DNA of 58,213 nt from Bacteroidia bacterium 43-41 (GTDB taxonomy: Bacteria > Bacteroidota > Bacteroidia > Bacteroidales > Dysgonomonadaceae). Of the stretch, positions 26,558 to 35,789 are shown in pieces. Every line of letters begins with the position of its first letter. Position 1 is the stretch's first letter. A program made the position numbers and the translations under genes. The stretch is from positions 1-58,213 of the forward strand of contig MKTD01000003.1 in assembly GCA_001898165.1 (NCBI GenBank), in the 5' to 3' direction. The notes below the pieces were generated by a model. That model made no database searches and was not told the origin of the DNA. It saw only the letters and a list, made by a program, of their open reading frames with translations.

Positions 26558-27223
26558 TTACTTCCTTTCCGCGAGATATTCCCTCAACCCCCTGTTGCGG
26601 AGTTTGCAAGCCGGGCAATGTCCACAGCCTTCGGCTTTAATTCCGTTGTAGCAGGTAAGGGTTTCATTTTTTACGATATCGAAAACACCTAACTCGTCGG
26701 CAAGCTCCCATACTTTTGCCTTATTCCTGTGCATCAGGGGCGTGTGGATGACGAAATGCTTATCCATAGCCAGGTTTATTGTTGCGTTTAACGAATGGAT
26801 AAAGGTGTCCCTGCAATCGGGATAACCGCTGTAATCGGCTTCCGAAACACCTGTTATCAAATGCCTGATCTTTTTTGCATAAGCAATGGCTACCGCAAAA
26901 GTGATGAACAGCATGTTTCGTCCGGGCACAAACGTGTTGGGGTATGAGCCGGCAGGTTGTTCTTCGTCCATAGTGATTGACGAGTCTGTCAATGAGTTGG
27001 GCGAAAGATGAGAAATAACGGAAGCGTCGAGCAATTGAAACGGCACACCGGCTATTCCGGCAATGTTCCGGGCAGCCTCTATTTCAACCGAATGCCGTTG
27101 TCCGTATGAAAAACACAAAGCTTCGACGTTCCTGAAAGTTTGTTTTGCCCAAAACAGGCAGGTGGTAGAGTCCTGTCCTCCCGAAAAGAGGACCAGTGCA
27201 TCTTCATTTGTATAATCTGTCAT
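26558..27223 (-). CDS. queC: 7-cyano-7-deazaguanine synthase
   Basis: A 221-residue ATP-dependent enzyme that turns 7-carboxy-7-deazaguanine and ammonia into preQ0. The PP-loop is [15 protein letters not shown] (SGGQDS at residues 14-19). The C-terminal zinc site is [38 protein letters not shown] is also typical. The preceding 196-residue lipoprotein gene ends 20 bases upstream, so queC may be read together with the ABC export operon or have its own promoter. Confidence 0.96.
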   Translation of the reverse strand: MTDYTNEDALVLFSGGQDSTTCLFWAKQTFRNVEALCFSYGQRHSVEIEAARNIAGIAGVPFQLLDASVISHLSPNSLTDSSITMDEEQPAGSYPNTFVPGRNMLFITFAVAIAYAKKIRHLITGVSEADYSGYPDCRDTFIHSLNATINLAMDKHFVIHTPLMHRNKAKVWELADELGVFDIVKNETLTCYNGIKAEGCGHCPACKLRNRGLREYLAERK

Positions 27224-27242
27224 TTTATTAAAGTTTTCTTTC

Positions 27243-27833
27243 TTACATCACCGGCACTTCCCCTTTTTCAAATTTAACGGCCGGAGAATTCGAAACATCT
27301 CTTTTAAAGGATTGTATGGCAGCATCGTTCATCTCTGTTAATCGTACCACAACCCTGTTCTCGAAAACATCGGCGCTGGCGCCGGCAAAACAGGTTAAAA
27401 ACGGATGGTTGGCAGGTATGGATGAATTGCTCAAAAACTGGTCTATACGATCCATTATTTGCATCATTTCACGGTAGGAATAGGTGCACGATTCGGTCAG
27501 AAAATCATCAGTTCCGAGAATTGAGGCAATCTCCGGACGATGCTGTGCAGGATTTCCAATCACGCAAACAACAAATTTTCCATTGTTGTTGATAAACGAG
27601 CCGCCGTAGTATGCGGGATAGTCGGTCGGAGCCGGCTCTTCCACTTCCCAGTTAGGATTGAAGGACGACATTAGTTTGTCGTGAAGATTTTTAGAAAGTT
27701 GTTCTGTTGTCGCAATTGTTGTGTCCGGCGGCTGTTGAACACTACTGCCGGATTCTTTCTTTTGCCGGTTACATGCCGGTCCCGTCGTAAGGACGGCGAC
27801 GAGAATAAGGGTTGTGAGGATGCTTTGTTTCAT
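27243..27833 (-). CDS. lipoprotein of unknown function
   Basis: A 196-residue protein starting at 27833 ([21 protein letters not shown]), with a lipobox Cys near residue 21. A start 12 codons upstream is open but lacks a signal-peptide pattern. The mature part has a Thr/Gln/Pro linker, then a domain with [23 protein letters not shown] and [27 protein letters not shown]. The last part looks like a small alpha/beta domain of the kind seen in inhibitor or propeptide domains. I do not recognise a family. It lies 48 bases after the last ABC permease gene. Confidence 0.7.
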   Translation of the reverse strand: MKQSILTTLILVAVLTTGPACNRQKKESGSSVQQPPDTTIATTEQLSKNLHDKLMSSFNPNWEVEEPAPTDYPAYYGGSFINNNGKFVVCVIGNPAQHRPEIASILGTDDFLTESCTYSYREMMQIMDRIDQFLSNSSIPANHPFLTCFAGASADVFENRVVVRLTEMNDAAIQSFKRDVSNSPAVKFEKGEVPVM

Positions 27834-27881
27834 ATCTCTAATAACAATTTCTTGCTCTTTTTGTTTCAACTATTTAATCGC

Positions 27882-29000
27882 TCAGCCTCGTTTTTTATAA
27901 CTCAATACCGCCCACGTATTAAAAAGCACCGAAAAGCCTGCCAGCCACATCAACGGGCGAAGAAGATCGGACAACGAACTGCCCTTTAGATATACCAGCC
28001 GCATGATCTCGATGAAGTAGGTGAGGGGATTGGCATGAGCGATAACCTGCGCCCATCCGGGCATAGCCGAAATGGGGGTAAACATTCCGCTGAGCAAGAT
28101 GATGATCAGGATGAAAAACATAACCAAAAACATCGATTGCTGCAATGTCTCGGAATAGTTGGAGATTATAATTCCCAGTCCGGTAATTCCCAGAAGGAAA
28201 ATAACGGCAGAGATATATAACGTTACAAAACTGCCCGACGGGAGCAATCCGTATATGATCCACGTGAGAAAGAACGACAGGGTAAGGATAATAAGCCCGA
28301 TAATCCAGTATGGAATAAGTTTCGCGAGAATAAAATTAAATTTGCTCACCGGCGTGGCGTTGATTTGCTGAATGGTTCCGGTCTCCTTTTCGATCACAAT
28401 GTTCAGCGAAGGCAGAATGCCGCATATGAGCGTGATCATGAGCACGATAAATGCCGGCAGCATAAAAGATTTGTAATCGAGGCGTTTGTTGTAACGGAAA
28501 TCGGTTACCACATCAATATGCGGAGCATTGGAGAGCGTGGCTGCAGGAAAGAGTTCGGTGCGGAGTTCCTGCGAAAAATCGTTGATGATCTGCGTCAGGT
28601 AATTGTTTCCCAACAGCCCTTGCGTACTGTTCACGGCGTTTGCCGAAATCATTACGTTAGCGTGCCGCTCCTTCACCATATCGGTGTCGAACGACACGGG
28701 GATTTCCAGGATAATATCCGATTTATCTCTTTCGATATCGCCGATTGCAGCGTTGTAACCGGAAGATATATCGGTAAGGATAAAATACGCCGATGCATCA
28801 ATCTTGTTTATCAATCGTTGCGAATAGGCACTTTTGGCATTATCCACCACGTGGATTTTTATGTTTTTTACTTCAAAATTAATTGCCCAGGGAAAAATCA
28901 GCAGTACCAAAACCGGGTATAACACAATCATTTTGGGAATAATAGCGTTCCGGCTGATCTGCTTGAACTCTTTCTCGACAAGATATTTTAACTGACTCAT
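27882..29000 (-). CDS. ABC-2 type transporter permease (second)
   Basis: A 372-residue inner-membrane permease. It has one N-terminal helix, a large periplasmic loop (residues about 45-170), then five membrane helices. VIEKETGTIQQINATPVSKFNFILAKLIPYW is the ABC-2 coupling segment, and GMFTPISAMPGWAQVIAHANPLTYFIEIMRLVYLKG is the typical last loop. It resembles YbhR/YhhJ. It lies 19 bases after the first permease. The two probably form a heterodimer exporting a drug or lipid-like compound. Confidence 0.92.
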   Translation of the reverse strand: MSQLKYLVEKEFKQISRNAIIPKMIVLYPVLVLLIFPWAINFEVKNIKIHVVDNAKSAYSQRLINKIDASAYFILTDISSGYNAAIGDIERDKSDIILEIPVSFDTDMVKERHANVMISANAVNSTQGLLGNNYLTQIINDFSQELRTELFPAATLSNAPHIDVVTDFRYNKRLDYKSFMLPAFIVLMITLICGILPSLNIVIEKETGTIQQINATPVSKFNFILAKLIPYWIIGLIILTLSFFLTWIIYGLLPSGSFVTLYISAVIFLLGITGLGIIISNYSETLQQSMFLVMFFILIIILLSGMFTPISAMPGWAQVIAHANPLTYFIEIMRLVYLKGSSLSDLLRPLMWLAGFSVLFNTWAVLSYKKRG

Positions 29001-29019
29001 ATTTTTTAACTGATTTTCG

Positions 29020-30123
29020 CTACAACCGGGTTTTAATTTTTACAACACTTGTTCCAATAAGAAGGAGAGCCATTCCTGCAAGGACACCCACTTCCTTTGC
29101 CACATACATGAACCCCAATCCTTCAATCATCACTTTTTTTACGGCAGAAATGTACCATCGCGCGGGTACCATGGATGATACCCATTGCAGCGGTATCGGC
29201 ATGTTATCGATGGGGAAAATCATACCCGAAAGAATCAATGTGGGCATCATCAGCCCGATCCCCGAAATAAGCACGGCGGTTACCTGCGTTTGCACGAGGG
29301 TGGAAATAAATAAGCCCAGTGAGAGCGCCAGGAAGATAAACAGAATGGATATTGATACCAGCAGCGCCAAGTTCCCCCGAATGGGAACGTTTAGTACAAA
29401 ATACGACAGCAATAGGATAGTGATCAGGTTGATGAACGAAAGCGCCAGGTATGGGACCGTTTTTGAGATAAGAATGGTTCCCGATTTCAGCGGCGATGCC
29501 AGAAGTACTTCCATTGTTCCGTGTTCCTTCTCGCGAACGATGGAGATCGAAGTCATGATGGCGCAGATTATCATCAACACCAGCCCCATGATTCCCGGTA
29601 CGAAGGTGTATGCCGATTTCATTTCGGGATTGTAAAGCAGCTTGCTGTCCACGTCAATTTGACAGGGGATATTACCGGGTTGAAGCATTTTTTTCTGATA
29701 TTCGCCGATGATTGCCGTTACGTAATTAGCGGAAATGGTTCCTGTGTTAGGGTTTGATGCATCGGTAATGATTTGTATCTGAGCCCTTTTAGAATGCACA
29801 AGGTTCTCGTTGAAATTTGGTTCGAATATCACCGCTACGTCTATTTTCCCTTGTTTCAGCAGGCTGTTGACTTCATCGGGCGAATATACATATCCCCGCA
29901 TATTGAAATAGGGATTTACCGCCATGCGTTCAGCAATTTCGCGTGTTGCAACATCCTGTGCCGGATCGAAAACGACCGTGCAGATATTCTGGACTTCCAT
30001 ATTGATGGCGAAGCCGAACAACAAAATCTGCACAACGGGCATCCCCAGCAGGATCAACATGGTGCGCCCGTCACGAAATATATGGTAGAATTCTTTGTTT
30101 ACGAAAGAGAAAAATTGTTTCAT
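29020..30123 (-). CDS. ABC-2 type transporter permease (first)
   Basis: A 367-residue permease of the same type as its neighbour, which it resembles in layout. Seen are FVNKEFYHIFRDGRTMLILLGMPVVQILLFGFAINMEV at the N-terminus (helix 1), SIVREKEHGTMEVLLASPLKSGTILISKTVPY as coupling segment, and GMIFPIDNMPIPLQWVSSMVPARWYI near the end. It is 9 bases after the ATPase gene. Known relatives (YbhS) work with a HlyD-type adaptor and TolC-like channel, both present here. Confidence 0.92.
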   Translation of the reverse strand: MKQFFSFVNKEFYHIFRDGRTMLILLGMPVVQILLFGFAINMEVQNICTVVFDPAQDVATREIAERMAVNPYFNMRGYVYSPDEVNSLLKQGKIDVAVIFEPNFNENLVHSKRAQIQIITDASNPNTGTISANYVTAIIGEYQKKMLQPGNIPCQIDVDSKLLYNPEMKSAYTFVPGIMGLVLMIICAIMTSISIVREKEHGTMEVLLASPLKSGTILISKTVPYLALSFINLITILLLSYFVLNVPIRGNLALLVSISILFIFLALSLGLFISTLVQTQVTAVLISGIGLMMPTLILSGMIFPIDNMPIPLQWVSSMVPARWYISAVKKVMIEGLGFMYVAKEVGVLAGMALLLIGTSVVKIKTRL

Positions 30124-30132
30124 TGTTCGTTT

Positions 30133-30876
30133 TTAATTCTCAATTCTTGTTGCTTTTCTTGCCAACTTCCGGAATACTTCATCCATGTTTTGTGCCTGAT
30201 AAATCTCCTTGAGGTTTTGAGGGGTGTCCAGTGCATCAATCCGTCCGTCAACCATTATCGATACGCGGTTGCAGTATTCGGCTTCATCCATATAGTGCGT
30301 GGTGACAAAAACCGTGATCCCCTGGTCGGATGCTTCGTAGATCATTTCCCAAAACTGGCGCCGCATGGCCGGATCGACTCCGCCGGTAGGTTCATCGAGA
30401 AAAACGATTTGCGGCGTGTGGAAAATTGCCACCGAGAAAGCCAGCTTCTGTTTCCATCCCAACGGCAAGGATTTGACCATGGTGTTTCGCTCCTTTTCGA
30501 ATTTCAACCGGTAAAGCAGCTCATCGGTTTTTTCATTTATCTCATGGTCTGTCATCCCGTAAATACCTCCAAAAAGACGAATGTTTTCCCATACTTTCAG
30601 GTCTTCGTACAACGAAAATTTCTGACTCATATAGCCGATATTGCGTTTTATCTTCTCGTTCTCTCTCAAAATATCGTATCCGGCAACTGTCCCTTTCCCC
30701 GATGTAGGTTTACTGATGCCGCAAAGCATTTGCATGGCAGTGGTCTTTCCGGCGCCGTTAGCGCCCAGGAATCCGAATATCTCCCCCCTGCGGACATCAA
30801 AGGAAATGTGATCGACGGCAGTGAAATTGCCGAATTTTTTAGTGAGGTTCGATACTTTAATAACTTCCATGATCAT
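30133..30876 (-). CDS. ABC transporter ATP-binding protein (second)
   Basis: A 247-residue ATPase. The start at 30876 (MIMEVIKVSNLTKKFGNFTAV) is used, with an alternative two codons on. Walker A is GANGAGKTT, the Walker B region is QIVFLDEPTGGVDP, and the H-loop is VTTHYMDEAEY. The signature motif reads LPLGWKQKLAF instead of LSGGQ, a common variant in ybhF-type proteins. It starts three bases after the stop codon of the other ATPase gene. Confidence 0.94.
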   Translation of the reverse strand: MIMEVIKVSNLTKKFGNFTAVDHISFDVRRGEIFGFLGANGAGKTTAMQMLCGISKPTSGKGTVAGYDILRENEKIKRNIGYMSQKFSLYEDLKVWENIRLFGGIYGMTDHEINEKTDELLYRLKFEKERNTMVKSLPLGWKQKLAFSVAIFHTPQIVFLDEPTGGVDPAMRRQFWEMIYEASDQGITVFVTTHYMDEAEYCNRVSIMVDGRIDALDTPQNLKEIYQAQNMDEVFRKLARKATRIEN

Positions 30877-30878
30877 TG

Positions 30879-31775
30879 TTAATTTGTGAGCGCCATAAAG
30901 CAATCTTCCACCGTTGGGGCAACAGCATCAATTTCTACTTTCGAATACCCTTTTTCCTTTAAATAGCGTTGAAGTCCGGAGATTGACAGATCTGCCCGGA
31001 CCGTTACGTGATGCTTATTTCCAAAAGCAAAGCATGTTTTCACTTGTGGATGATCCCGTAAATCGCGCAACGAGGCCGACATATTTTCGGTTTGCACTGC
31101 CCACAGCGTTTCAGTGTAACTGTTTATAATGTTTTGCGGCGTATCGGCCGCAATAAAGTTGCCCTCGCGCATTAACGCAATACGGTCGCAGAGGCCGGCC
31201 TCGTCCATATATGCAGTGGAGATCAAAATGGTTATCCCTTCTGATTTCAATCTCTCAAGCATGTCCCAGAATTCTTTTCGCGAAACAGGATCCACGCCTG
31301 TTGTGGGTTCGTCGAGTATCAACACTTCAGGTTTGTGTATAAGCGCACAACTGAGGGCAAGTTTCTGTTTCATTCCTCCCGACAGCGCTCCGGCACGGCG
31401 TTTTTTGAAAGGCTCAATCTGTTGGTAAATATCTTTGATAAGGAGGTAGTTCTCTTCGATGGTGGTGTTGAAGACGGTTGCAAAAAACTTCAGGTTCTCT
31501 TCCACGCTTAAATCCTGGTAAAGCGAGAATCTCCCCGGCATATAACCGATTATACCGCGGATTTTCCTGAAGTCTTTAACCACGTCTAATCCGTTCATCC
31601 CGGCAGAGCCGCCGTCCGGCAGCAACAATGAGGCGAGAATCCTGAAAAGTGTGGTTTTTCCCGAACCGTCGGGCCCGATAACACCAAATATCTCTCCATC
31701 GTTTACCCTGAACGAAAGATCGTTTAATGCGGTTACCTTTCCGTAGCTCTTATATAAATTGTTTACCGTAATCAT
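30879..31775 (-). CDS. ABC transporter ATP-binding protein (first)
   Basis: A 298-residue ATPase starting at 31775 (MITVNNLYKSYGKVTALNDL); an ATG ten codons upstream overlaps the HlyD gene and is not preferred. Walker A is GPDGSGKTT, the signature is LSGGMKQKLALS, Walker B is VLILDEPTTGVDP, and the H-loop region reads STAYMDEA (His replaced by Ala-Tyr context). A C-terminal domain of about 80 residues follows. In E. coli the corresponding YbhF has both ATPase halves in one chain; here they are separate genes. Confidence 0.93.
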   Translation of the reverse strand: MITVNNLYKSYGKVTALNDLSFRVNDGEIFGVIGPDGSGKTTLFRILASLLLPDGGSAGMNGLDVVKDFRKIRGIIGYMPGRFSLYQDLSVEENLKFFATVFNTTIEENYLLIKDIYQQIEPFKKRRAGALSGGMKQKLALSCALIHKPEVLILDEPTTGVDPVSRKEFWDMLERLKSEGITILISTAYMDEAGLCDRIALMREGNFIAADTPQNIINSYTETLWAVQTENMSASLRDLRDHPQVKTCFAFGNKHHVTVRADLSISGLQRYLKEKGYSKVEIDAVAPTVEDCFMALTN

Positions 31776-31776
31776 A

Positions 31777-32673
31777 TTAGAATTTAACCTCTCCGTACAT
31801 TCCAATTTTCAGAAATCCATCGTTCTTTACAGCAATCTTTGTTGCGTAAACCAAATTGGCCCGTTCATTTTTAGTCTGGATAGTTTTGGGCGTAAATTCC
31901 GATTTGTCGGATATCCACGATACGGTTCCGGAGTAGGACCTCATTTCGCCGTCCCCGGCATCCACACGGACTGTTACTTGGTTGTTCAACTTGATCCCGG
32001 AGAGTTGGTCGTTGGTTACGTAAGCACGCAGGTACATATTTTCGATGTCGGCAACTTTGAAAAGCGGGGAGCCTGTTCCGGCAAGTTCACCCCGTTCGGC
32101 GTATTTGTTCAGCACTACACCCGAGATAGGGCTTTTTATCGTGCATTTTTCCAGCAAATCTTCCAATTGTGCTACCTGAATTTGTAAAGCGGAACTTTGT
32201 GCCGATATATTGTCGCTGCTCTTTTGCAAGGTGGATGTCTGGGCCGATAATTGTTTTTGTAAAACTTCAATTTGTGCGTTTATATCATCCAGTTGTTTTT
32301 TATTCGCCGCATTTGCCGCAACCAGGTTTTGAGTGCGTGTACGTTCCCTTTGCAACGTTTGAATTTGCTTTTCGATGGCTGCCGTTTGCGTACCGATGTT
32401 CGGGCGTTGTGCGCGAACGCCCTGCGCATTTGATATCAGGCTCATTTTTTGCAGATAAAGTTGCGTAGTGTCTAGCTGTCCTACAACTTCGCCGGCTTGC
32501 ACTATTTGTCCTTCAACAACGTTCAGCGACAGGATTTGGCCATTTCCCTGCGACGATACGATGATCTCCGTTGCCTCGAATGAGCCGTTGGCGTCGTAAT
32601 CGTTGTCGTTGCCGGAACACGAGGCAAAAAGAAGAACTATAACGGGAAGAGTGAAAAGTTTGATTGGCTTCAT
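31777..32673 (-). CDS. HlyD-family membrane fusion protein of the ABC exporter
   Basis: A 298-residue periplasmic adaptor with a lipoprotein-type signal (lipobox FASC, Cys about residue 19). IVSSQGNGQILSLNVVEGQIVQAGEVVGQLD is the first half of the lipoyl domain. A long coiled-coil hairpin spans residues 75-165 (AAIEKQIQTLQRERTRTQNL, then QLDDINAQIEVLQKQLSAQ). SPISGVVLNKYAERGELAGTG closes the lipoyl domain and a beta-barrel follows. It resembles YbhG. It lies one base from the ATPase gene start and 22 bases after the TolC gene. Confidence 0.94.
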   Translation of the reverse strand: MKPIKLFTLPVIVLLFASCSGNDNDYDANGSFEATEIIVSSQGNGQILSLNVVEGQIVQAGEVVGQLDTTQLYLQKMSLISNAQGVRAQRPNIGTQTAAIEKQIQTLQRERTRTQNLVAANAANKKQLDDINAQIEVLQKQLSAQTSTLQKSSDNISAQSSALQIQVAQLEDLLEKCTIKSPISGVVLNKYAERGELAGTGSPLFKVADIENMYLRAYVTNDQLSGIKLNNQVTVRVDAGDGEMRSYSGTVSWISDKSEFTPKTIQTKNERANLVYATKIAVKNDGFLKIGMYGEVKF

Positions 32674-32695
32674 ATCATTTTTTGTTTTGTTGTTT

Positions 32696-33979
32696 TTACT
32701 TACCGTTCAGGGTGAACCTCAGATTATAAATCGATATCAGGTATTGGATTTCGTGCAGCGATTTTGCCTGTTTGACAATCTCCAGGGCGTTGATCTCCTG
32801 CAGTAGATCTGAAACTGTCAGGGTTCCGTTCTCCACTTTTACTTCGGCAGCATCTTTTATCTGCCTTCGCAAACGGATAATCTCGTCGTCGTCCTGCATC
32901 GTTTGGTAATATTTTTTTATTTCGTTTTGCTGTTGCGGAAGCTGCAGGTTCAGGCTATAGAGAAAAGTCTCGCGTTGCGAATGAAGTGCCAATTTTTGCT
33001 GTTCGATACTTTTTTTCTCGTGCTTGTAGGTGTACAAGCTCCCGAAATTCCACGAAAGGCTCACTCCACCCATGAAATAGGGTTTAAATTTATTGCTGAG
33101 CATATTCAATGCCGGTTTGCCGTATCCGCCCTGGGCAAATGCACCAATCACAGGCCTGTTTTTGGCGTTCAATGCCGTTTCTTGAGAATTAAGCAGGGCC
33201 GACTGGGCTTCTATCAGTTGCAGCTCAGGACGGTTAATGGCTGCATCTTCAGGCAACAAATTGGCCGGTGGCTTCACAAAGGTGGTTTTTTCATCTATAT
33301 TTTGCCCGATCAACACAGAAAGGATTCTGATGTAGCTGTCCAGGGCCGACTCCATATAAATACGCTGCTGATTTGCTTTCAGCTGCTCTACTTTCACGGC
33401 GCTGAGGTCGGCATCATTGGCCACACCGTTTGCCACGTAACTTTGTACATTCCCATAGTTGCGTTGCAACTCTTTTTCCAACGTACTCTGTTGTGCTAAT
33501 TGTTCGTTGAGCAGCAAAATGCCAAAAAAGACCTGGTTAACCCGTTCTTGAAGCGAATAAATTTCGGTTTCGAGTTTTTGTTTTTCCACTTCGGCATTGG
33601 CGGCAATGTTTTCTTTTTGCGCGGCAACCTTTCCACCGTCCCAGATTATTTGGTTCAGTTGAGCATAAACCTGATACTGGTCTTTATCGGGAAACGGAAC
33701 ATCAACAGGTGGAAAATTGGGAGGCAGCTTGAAATCAATTTTTGTAACATCACTCTGCCAGGTTGTTCTTGCGTTTAGGGAAAGTTGCGGGAAATAGGCC
33801 GTATTGGCATTTTCCAGCGTGAAGTTCTTAATGTTTTCAATTATATTGAATCGTGCGATTGCAGGATAATTTTCACGCGCCATCCGCTGACAGTCTTCAA
33901 TAGTGAGAGATTGTGCGTTGATAAAGAATGCGGACATTAAAAACAACGGTATAAATAATGTAATTCTTTGTGATTTCAT
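32696..33979 (-). CDS. TolC-family outer-membrane channel of the ABC exporter
   Basis: A 427-residue outer-membrane protein starting at 33979 (MKSQRITLFIPLFLMSAFFINAQ signal peptide). This start overlaps the TetR stop codon (ATGA), so the two are translationally coupled. The body shows two repeated long-helix pairs (LQERVNQVFFGILLLNEQLAQQ, and YSLNLQLPQQQNEIKKYYQ). The C-terminus is NLRFTLNGK, short as in Bacteroidetes relatives. It provides the exit duct for the adaptor and ABC transporter that follow. Confidence 0.93.
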   Translation of the reverse strand: MKSQRITLFIPLFLMSAFFINAQSLTIEDCQRMARENYPAIARFNIIENIKNFTLENANTAYFPQLSLNARTTWQSDVTKIDFKLPPNFPPVDVPFPDKDQYQVYAQLNQIIWDGGKVAAQKENIAANAEVEKQKLETEIYSLQERVNQVFFGILLLNEQLAQQSTLEKELQRNYGNVQSYVANGVANDADLSAVKVEQLKANQQRIYMESALDSYIRILSVLIGQNIDEKTTFVKPPANLLPEDAAINRPELQLIEAQSALLNSQETALNAKNRPVIGAFAQGGYGKPALNMLSNKFKPYFMGGVSLSWNFGSLYTYKHEKKSIEQQKLALHSQRETFLYSLNLQLPQQQNEIKKYYQTMQDDDEIIRLRRQIKDAAEVKVENGTLTVSDLLQEINALEIVKQAKSLHEIQYLISIYNLRFTLNGK

Positions 33980-34575
33980 TGCCGGGATTGTTTTAGTATG
34001 GCGAAAATCCACTCGGGGATTAGTTTTTCTCTGTTTCGAATGAACTGCGGAAATTCTTCTTCTTTCAGTATCCCCGAAGCAATAAGCAAGGATTTTGCTA
34101 TAAAGGGAAAGATGGTCAGGCCGACGATGTTCATAATAAAATCGGATATGGAAATGGTGTATCCGTTGTTTTTCAACTGATTGTCTAAGATCGGCTGCGA
34201 CATTGTCCGCGCTTGTTGTAAAATGTGGTTGAATATGTTTCCGTTATTCTTAAGCTCGTTAAGTACAAAAATAGGAAGATCTTCATTTTCAGTCAATAAC
34301 TTCGTGTAATCTTTTACGAGAATCCTGATTTTCTCTTCGAGTGTGGTATTGCTGTCCGACAGAAAAGGGCTCATTAATCCGAAAAGATCTTCAAGCTCTT
34401 CGTTCACAATCTGTTTGAATAGATTTTCCTTGCTGCCGAAATAATAATTGAGCAATGCCAGGTTTATTCCGGCTTCTTCTGCTATATCCCGCGTTTTTGT
34501 TGCTGCATAACCTTTTTGCGTAAATATTTTTCTTGCAGCTTCAATAATTTTTTGTTCCGTTGTCAACACTTCCAT
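33976..34575 (-). CDS. TetR-family transcriptional regulator
   Basis: A 199-residue repressor-like protein. The N-terminal HTH is ILxAARKIFTQKGYAATKTRDIAEEAGINLALLNYYFGSKENLF in pattern (residues about 8-53), and the rest is a helical ligand domain. It is the first gene of the export operon and probably controls it, responding to an exported compound. The upstream region (34576-34718) contains AAACAAACGATTAAAACAAATGTTTAATCATTT, in which the half-sites ATTAAAC and GTTTAAT form an inverted repeat around 34621-34650. That is a plausible operator. Confidence 0.92.
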   Translation of the reverse strand: MEVLTTEQKIIEAARKIFTQKGYAATKTRDIAEEAGINLALLNYYFGSKENLFKQIVNEELEDLFGLMSPFLSDSNTTLEEKIRILVKDYTKLLTENEDLPIFVLNELKNNGNIFNHILQQARTMSQPILDNQLKNNGYTISISDFIMNIVGLTIFPFIAKSLLIASGILKEEEFPQFIRNREKLIPEWIFAILKQSRQ

Positions 34576-34620
34576 TTTTCAAGCTTATATTTTCGATGCA
34601 AAAGTATAAAATCTCTATAT

Positions 34621-34651
34621 ATTAAACAAACGATTAAAACAAATGTTTAAT
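34621..34651. promoter_or_regulatory. candidate TetR operator
   Basis: ATTAAAC (34621-34627) and GTTTAAT (34645-34651) are perfect inverted half-sites separated by 17 bases in the divergent promoter region of the TetR operon. The role as an operator is inferred from position and symmetry. Confidence 0.45.
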
Positions 34652-34669
34652 CATTTTATTCATCAAAGA

Positions 34670-34702
34670 TTGGGTAAAATTGTTTAGCGGGTATTATCTT
34701 TG
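34670..34702 (+). promoter_or_regulatory. Bacteroidales-type promoter before the DUF4382 gene
   Basis: TTG at 34670-34672 and TATCTTTG at 34695-34702, with 22 bases between, match the -33/-7 pattern. The start codon used is 34719, only 16 bases downstream, so the leader would be short. Confidence 0.5.
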
Positions 34703-34718
34703 CGTAAAATGTGTAAAA

Positions 34719-35510
34719 ATGAAGATGAAGATCACTCTGTTTTCGGCGCTTCTTTTGATGATCTCTTTTGTGGGATGTTCAAAGGACGATCCGAGTATAA
34801 ACGCCACCCGGTTGCGGATAAAACTTACTGATGCCCCTGTTTTGCTGGTATCGGAATTTAATGTTGATATTCAAAAAATTGAAATTTCCACTACCGACAA
34901 CACCAACAGTGATGAACAATGGACAACTCTCGATTTCAAAGGCGGGATTTACAATGTACTTCCACTATCGAACGGAAAATCAAAACAGATCGTAGATCAG
35001 TATTTCCCGTCAGGTGTTTTGCGAAAAATGAAAATAACGTTCGGGGACAACTCAAAAATTAAAACCACCGATGGAGAAAAGATCCTTATCCCGGATCCTG
35101 AAATTAAAGACGGTATCGTTGTGGATGTCCATGATAACCTGTATGCCAATTACATCACCAGCATAATGATCGACATCAACGCCGCACTTTCATTTTACGA
35201 ATCCAACGGAAATTATTTTTTTAAACCGGTGCTTCGTGTTTTTCCCGAAACATTTGGCGGGTCGTTGAAAGGTTATGCTTTACCCGTTGAAGCCGAACCG
35301 GTCGTGAAAATTGTACAAGATAAGGATACTCTTTTCACCATACCCGAAAAGTCCGATGGGATGTTTCAGTTTAAAGGGCTAAAAGAGGGGGAATGGGAAA
35401 TATTGGTTTTTCCGGCTTCAAACACAGGTTATCGTGATACCCTTTTTACCGATAGTGTGTTTACCGGTAAAACACGGGAGTTGAAATCGAAGATTATATT
35501 AAAAAAATAA
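34719..35510 (+). CDS. DUF4382 domain lipoprotein
   Basis: A 263-residue lipoprotein. The start at 34719 (MKMKITLFSALLLMISFVGCSKD) gives a lipobox Cys near residue 20; the frame extends 13 codons upstream, through the promoter box. RLRIKLTDAPVLLVSEFNVDIQKIEI is the DUF4382 opening (LTDAP). The middle domain contains LDFKGGIYNVLPLSNG and TSIMIDINAALSF, and a C-terminal carboxypeptidase-regulatory-like module (FQFKGLKEGEWEILVFPAS) follows. Members are surface or periplasmic proteins of unknown role. It is a single gene, divergent from the TetR operon. Confidence 0.85.
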   Translation: MKMKITLFSALLLMISFVGCSKDDPSINATRLRIKLTDAPVLLVSEFNVDIQKIEISTTDNTNSDEQWTTLDFKGGIYNVLPLSNGKSKQIVDQYFPSGVLRKMKITFGDNSKIKTTDGEKILIPDPEIKDGIVVDVHDNLYANYITSIMIDINAALSFYESNGNYFFKPVLRVFPETFGGSLKGYALPVEAEPVVKIVQDKDTLFTIPEKSDGMFQFKGLKEGEWEILVFPASNTGYRDTLFTDSVFTGKTRELKSKIILKK

Positions 35511-35780
35511 ATTCTTGGTTATGAACATGTAACACATGAAGTAAACCTAAGCGGAAAAGAAGGAAACGGAATACCTAAAATAAATTTTTCAGACTTGTTT
35601 TGGCGATAATAGCGGGCTATTTGAGCCAAATTTCTATGACTTTAGTCGTTGGTTCTCTTGAGTTTCTGCCTGACTGAAAGATGTTTTTAACAATTTAATT
35701 TATTTTCACATCTATACGGGTTATAATCATTTACTTATTTCTATCTTTGCTTTCAGTTTTAATATTCGAACAATAAAACA
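35511..35780. other. intergenic region with a repeat half and a -7 box
   Basis: No gene is seen. It holds the 28-base segment 35594-35621 shared with 23574-23601, and a TATCTTTG box at 35742-35749 upstream of the SPOR gene. I found no convincing -33 box or terminator for the DUF4382 gene. Confidence 0.5.
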
Positions 35781-35789
35781 ATGACACAA

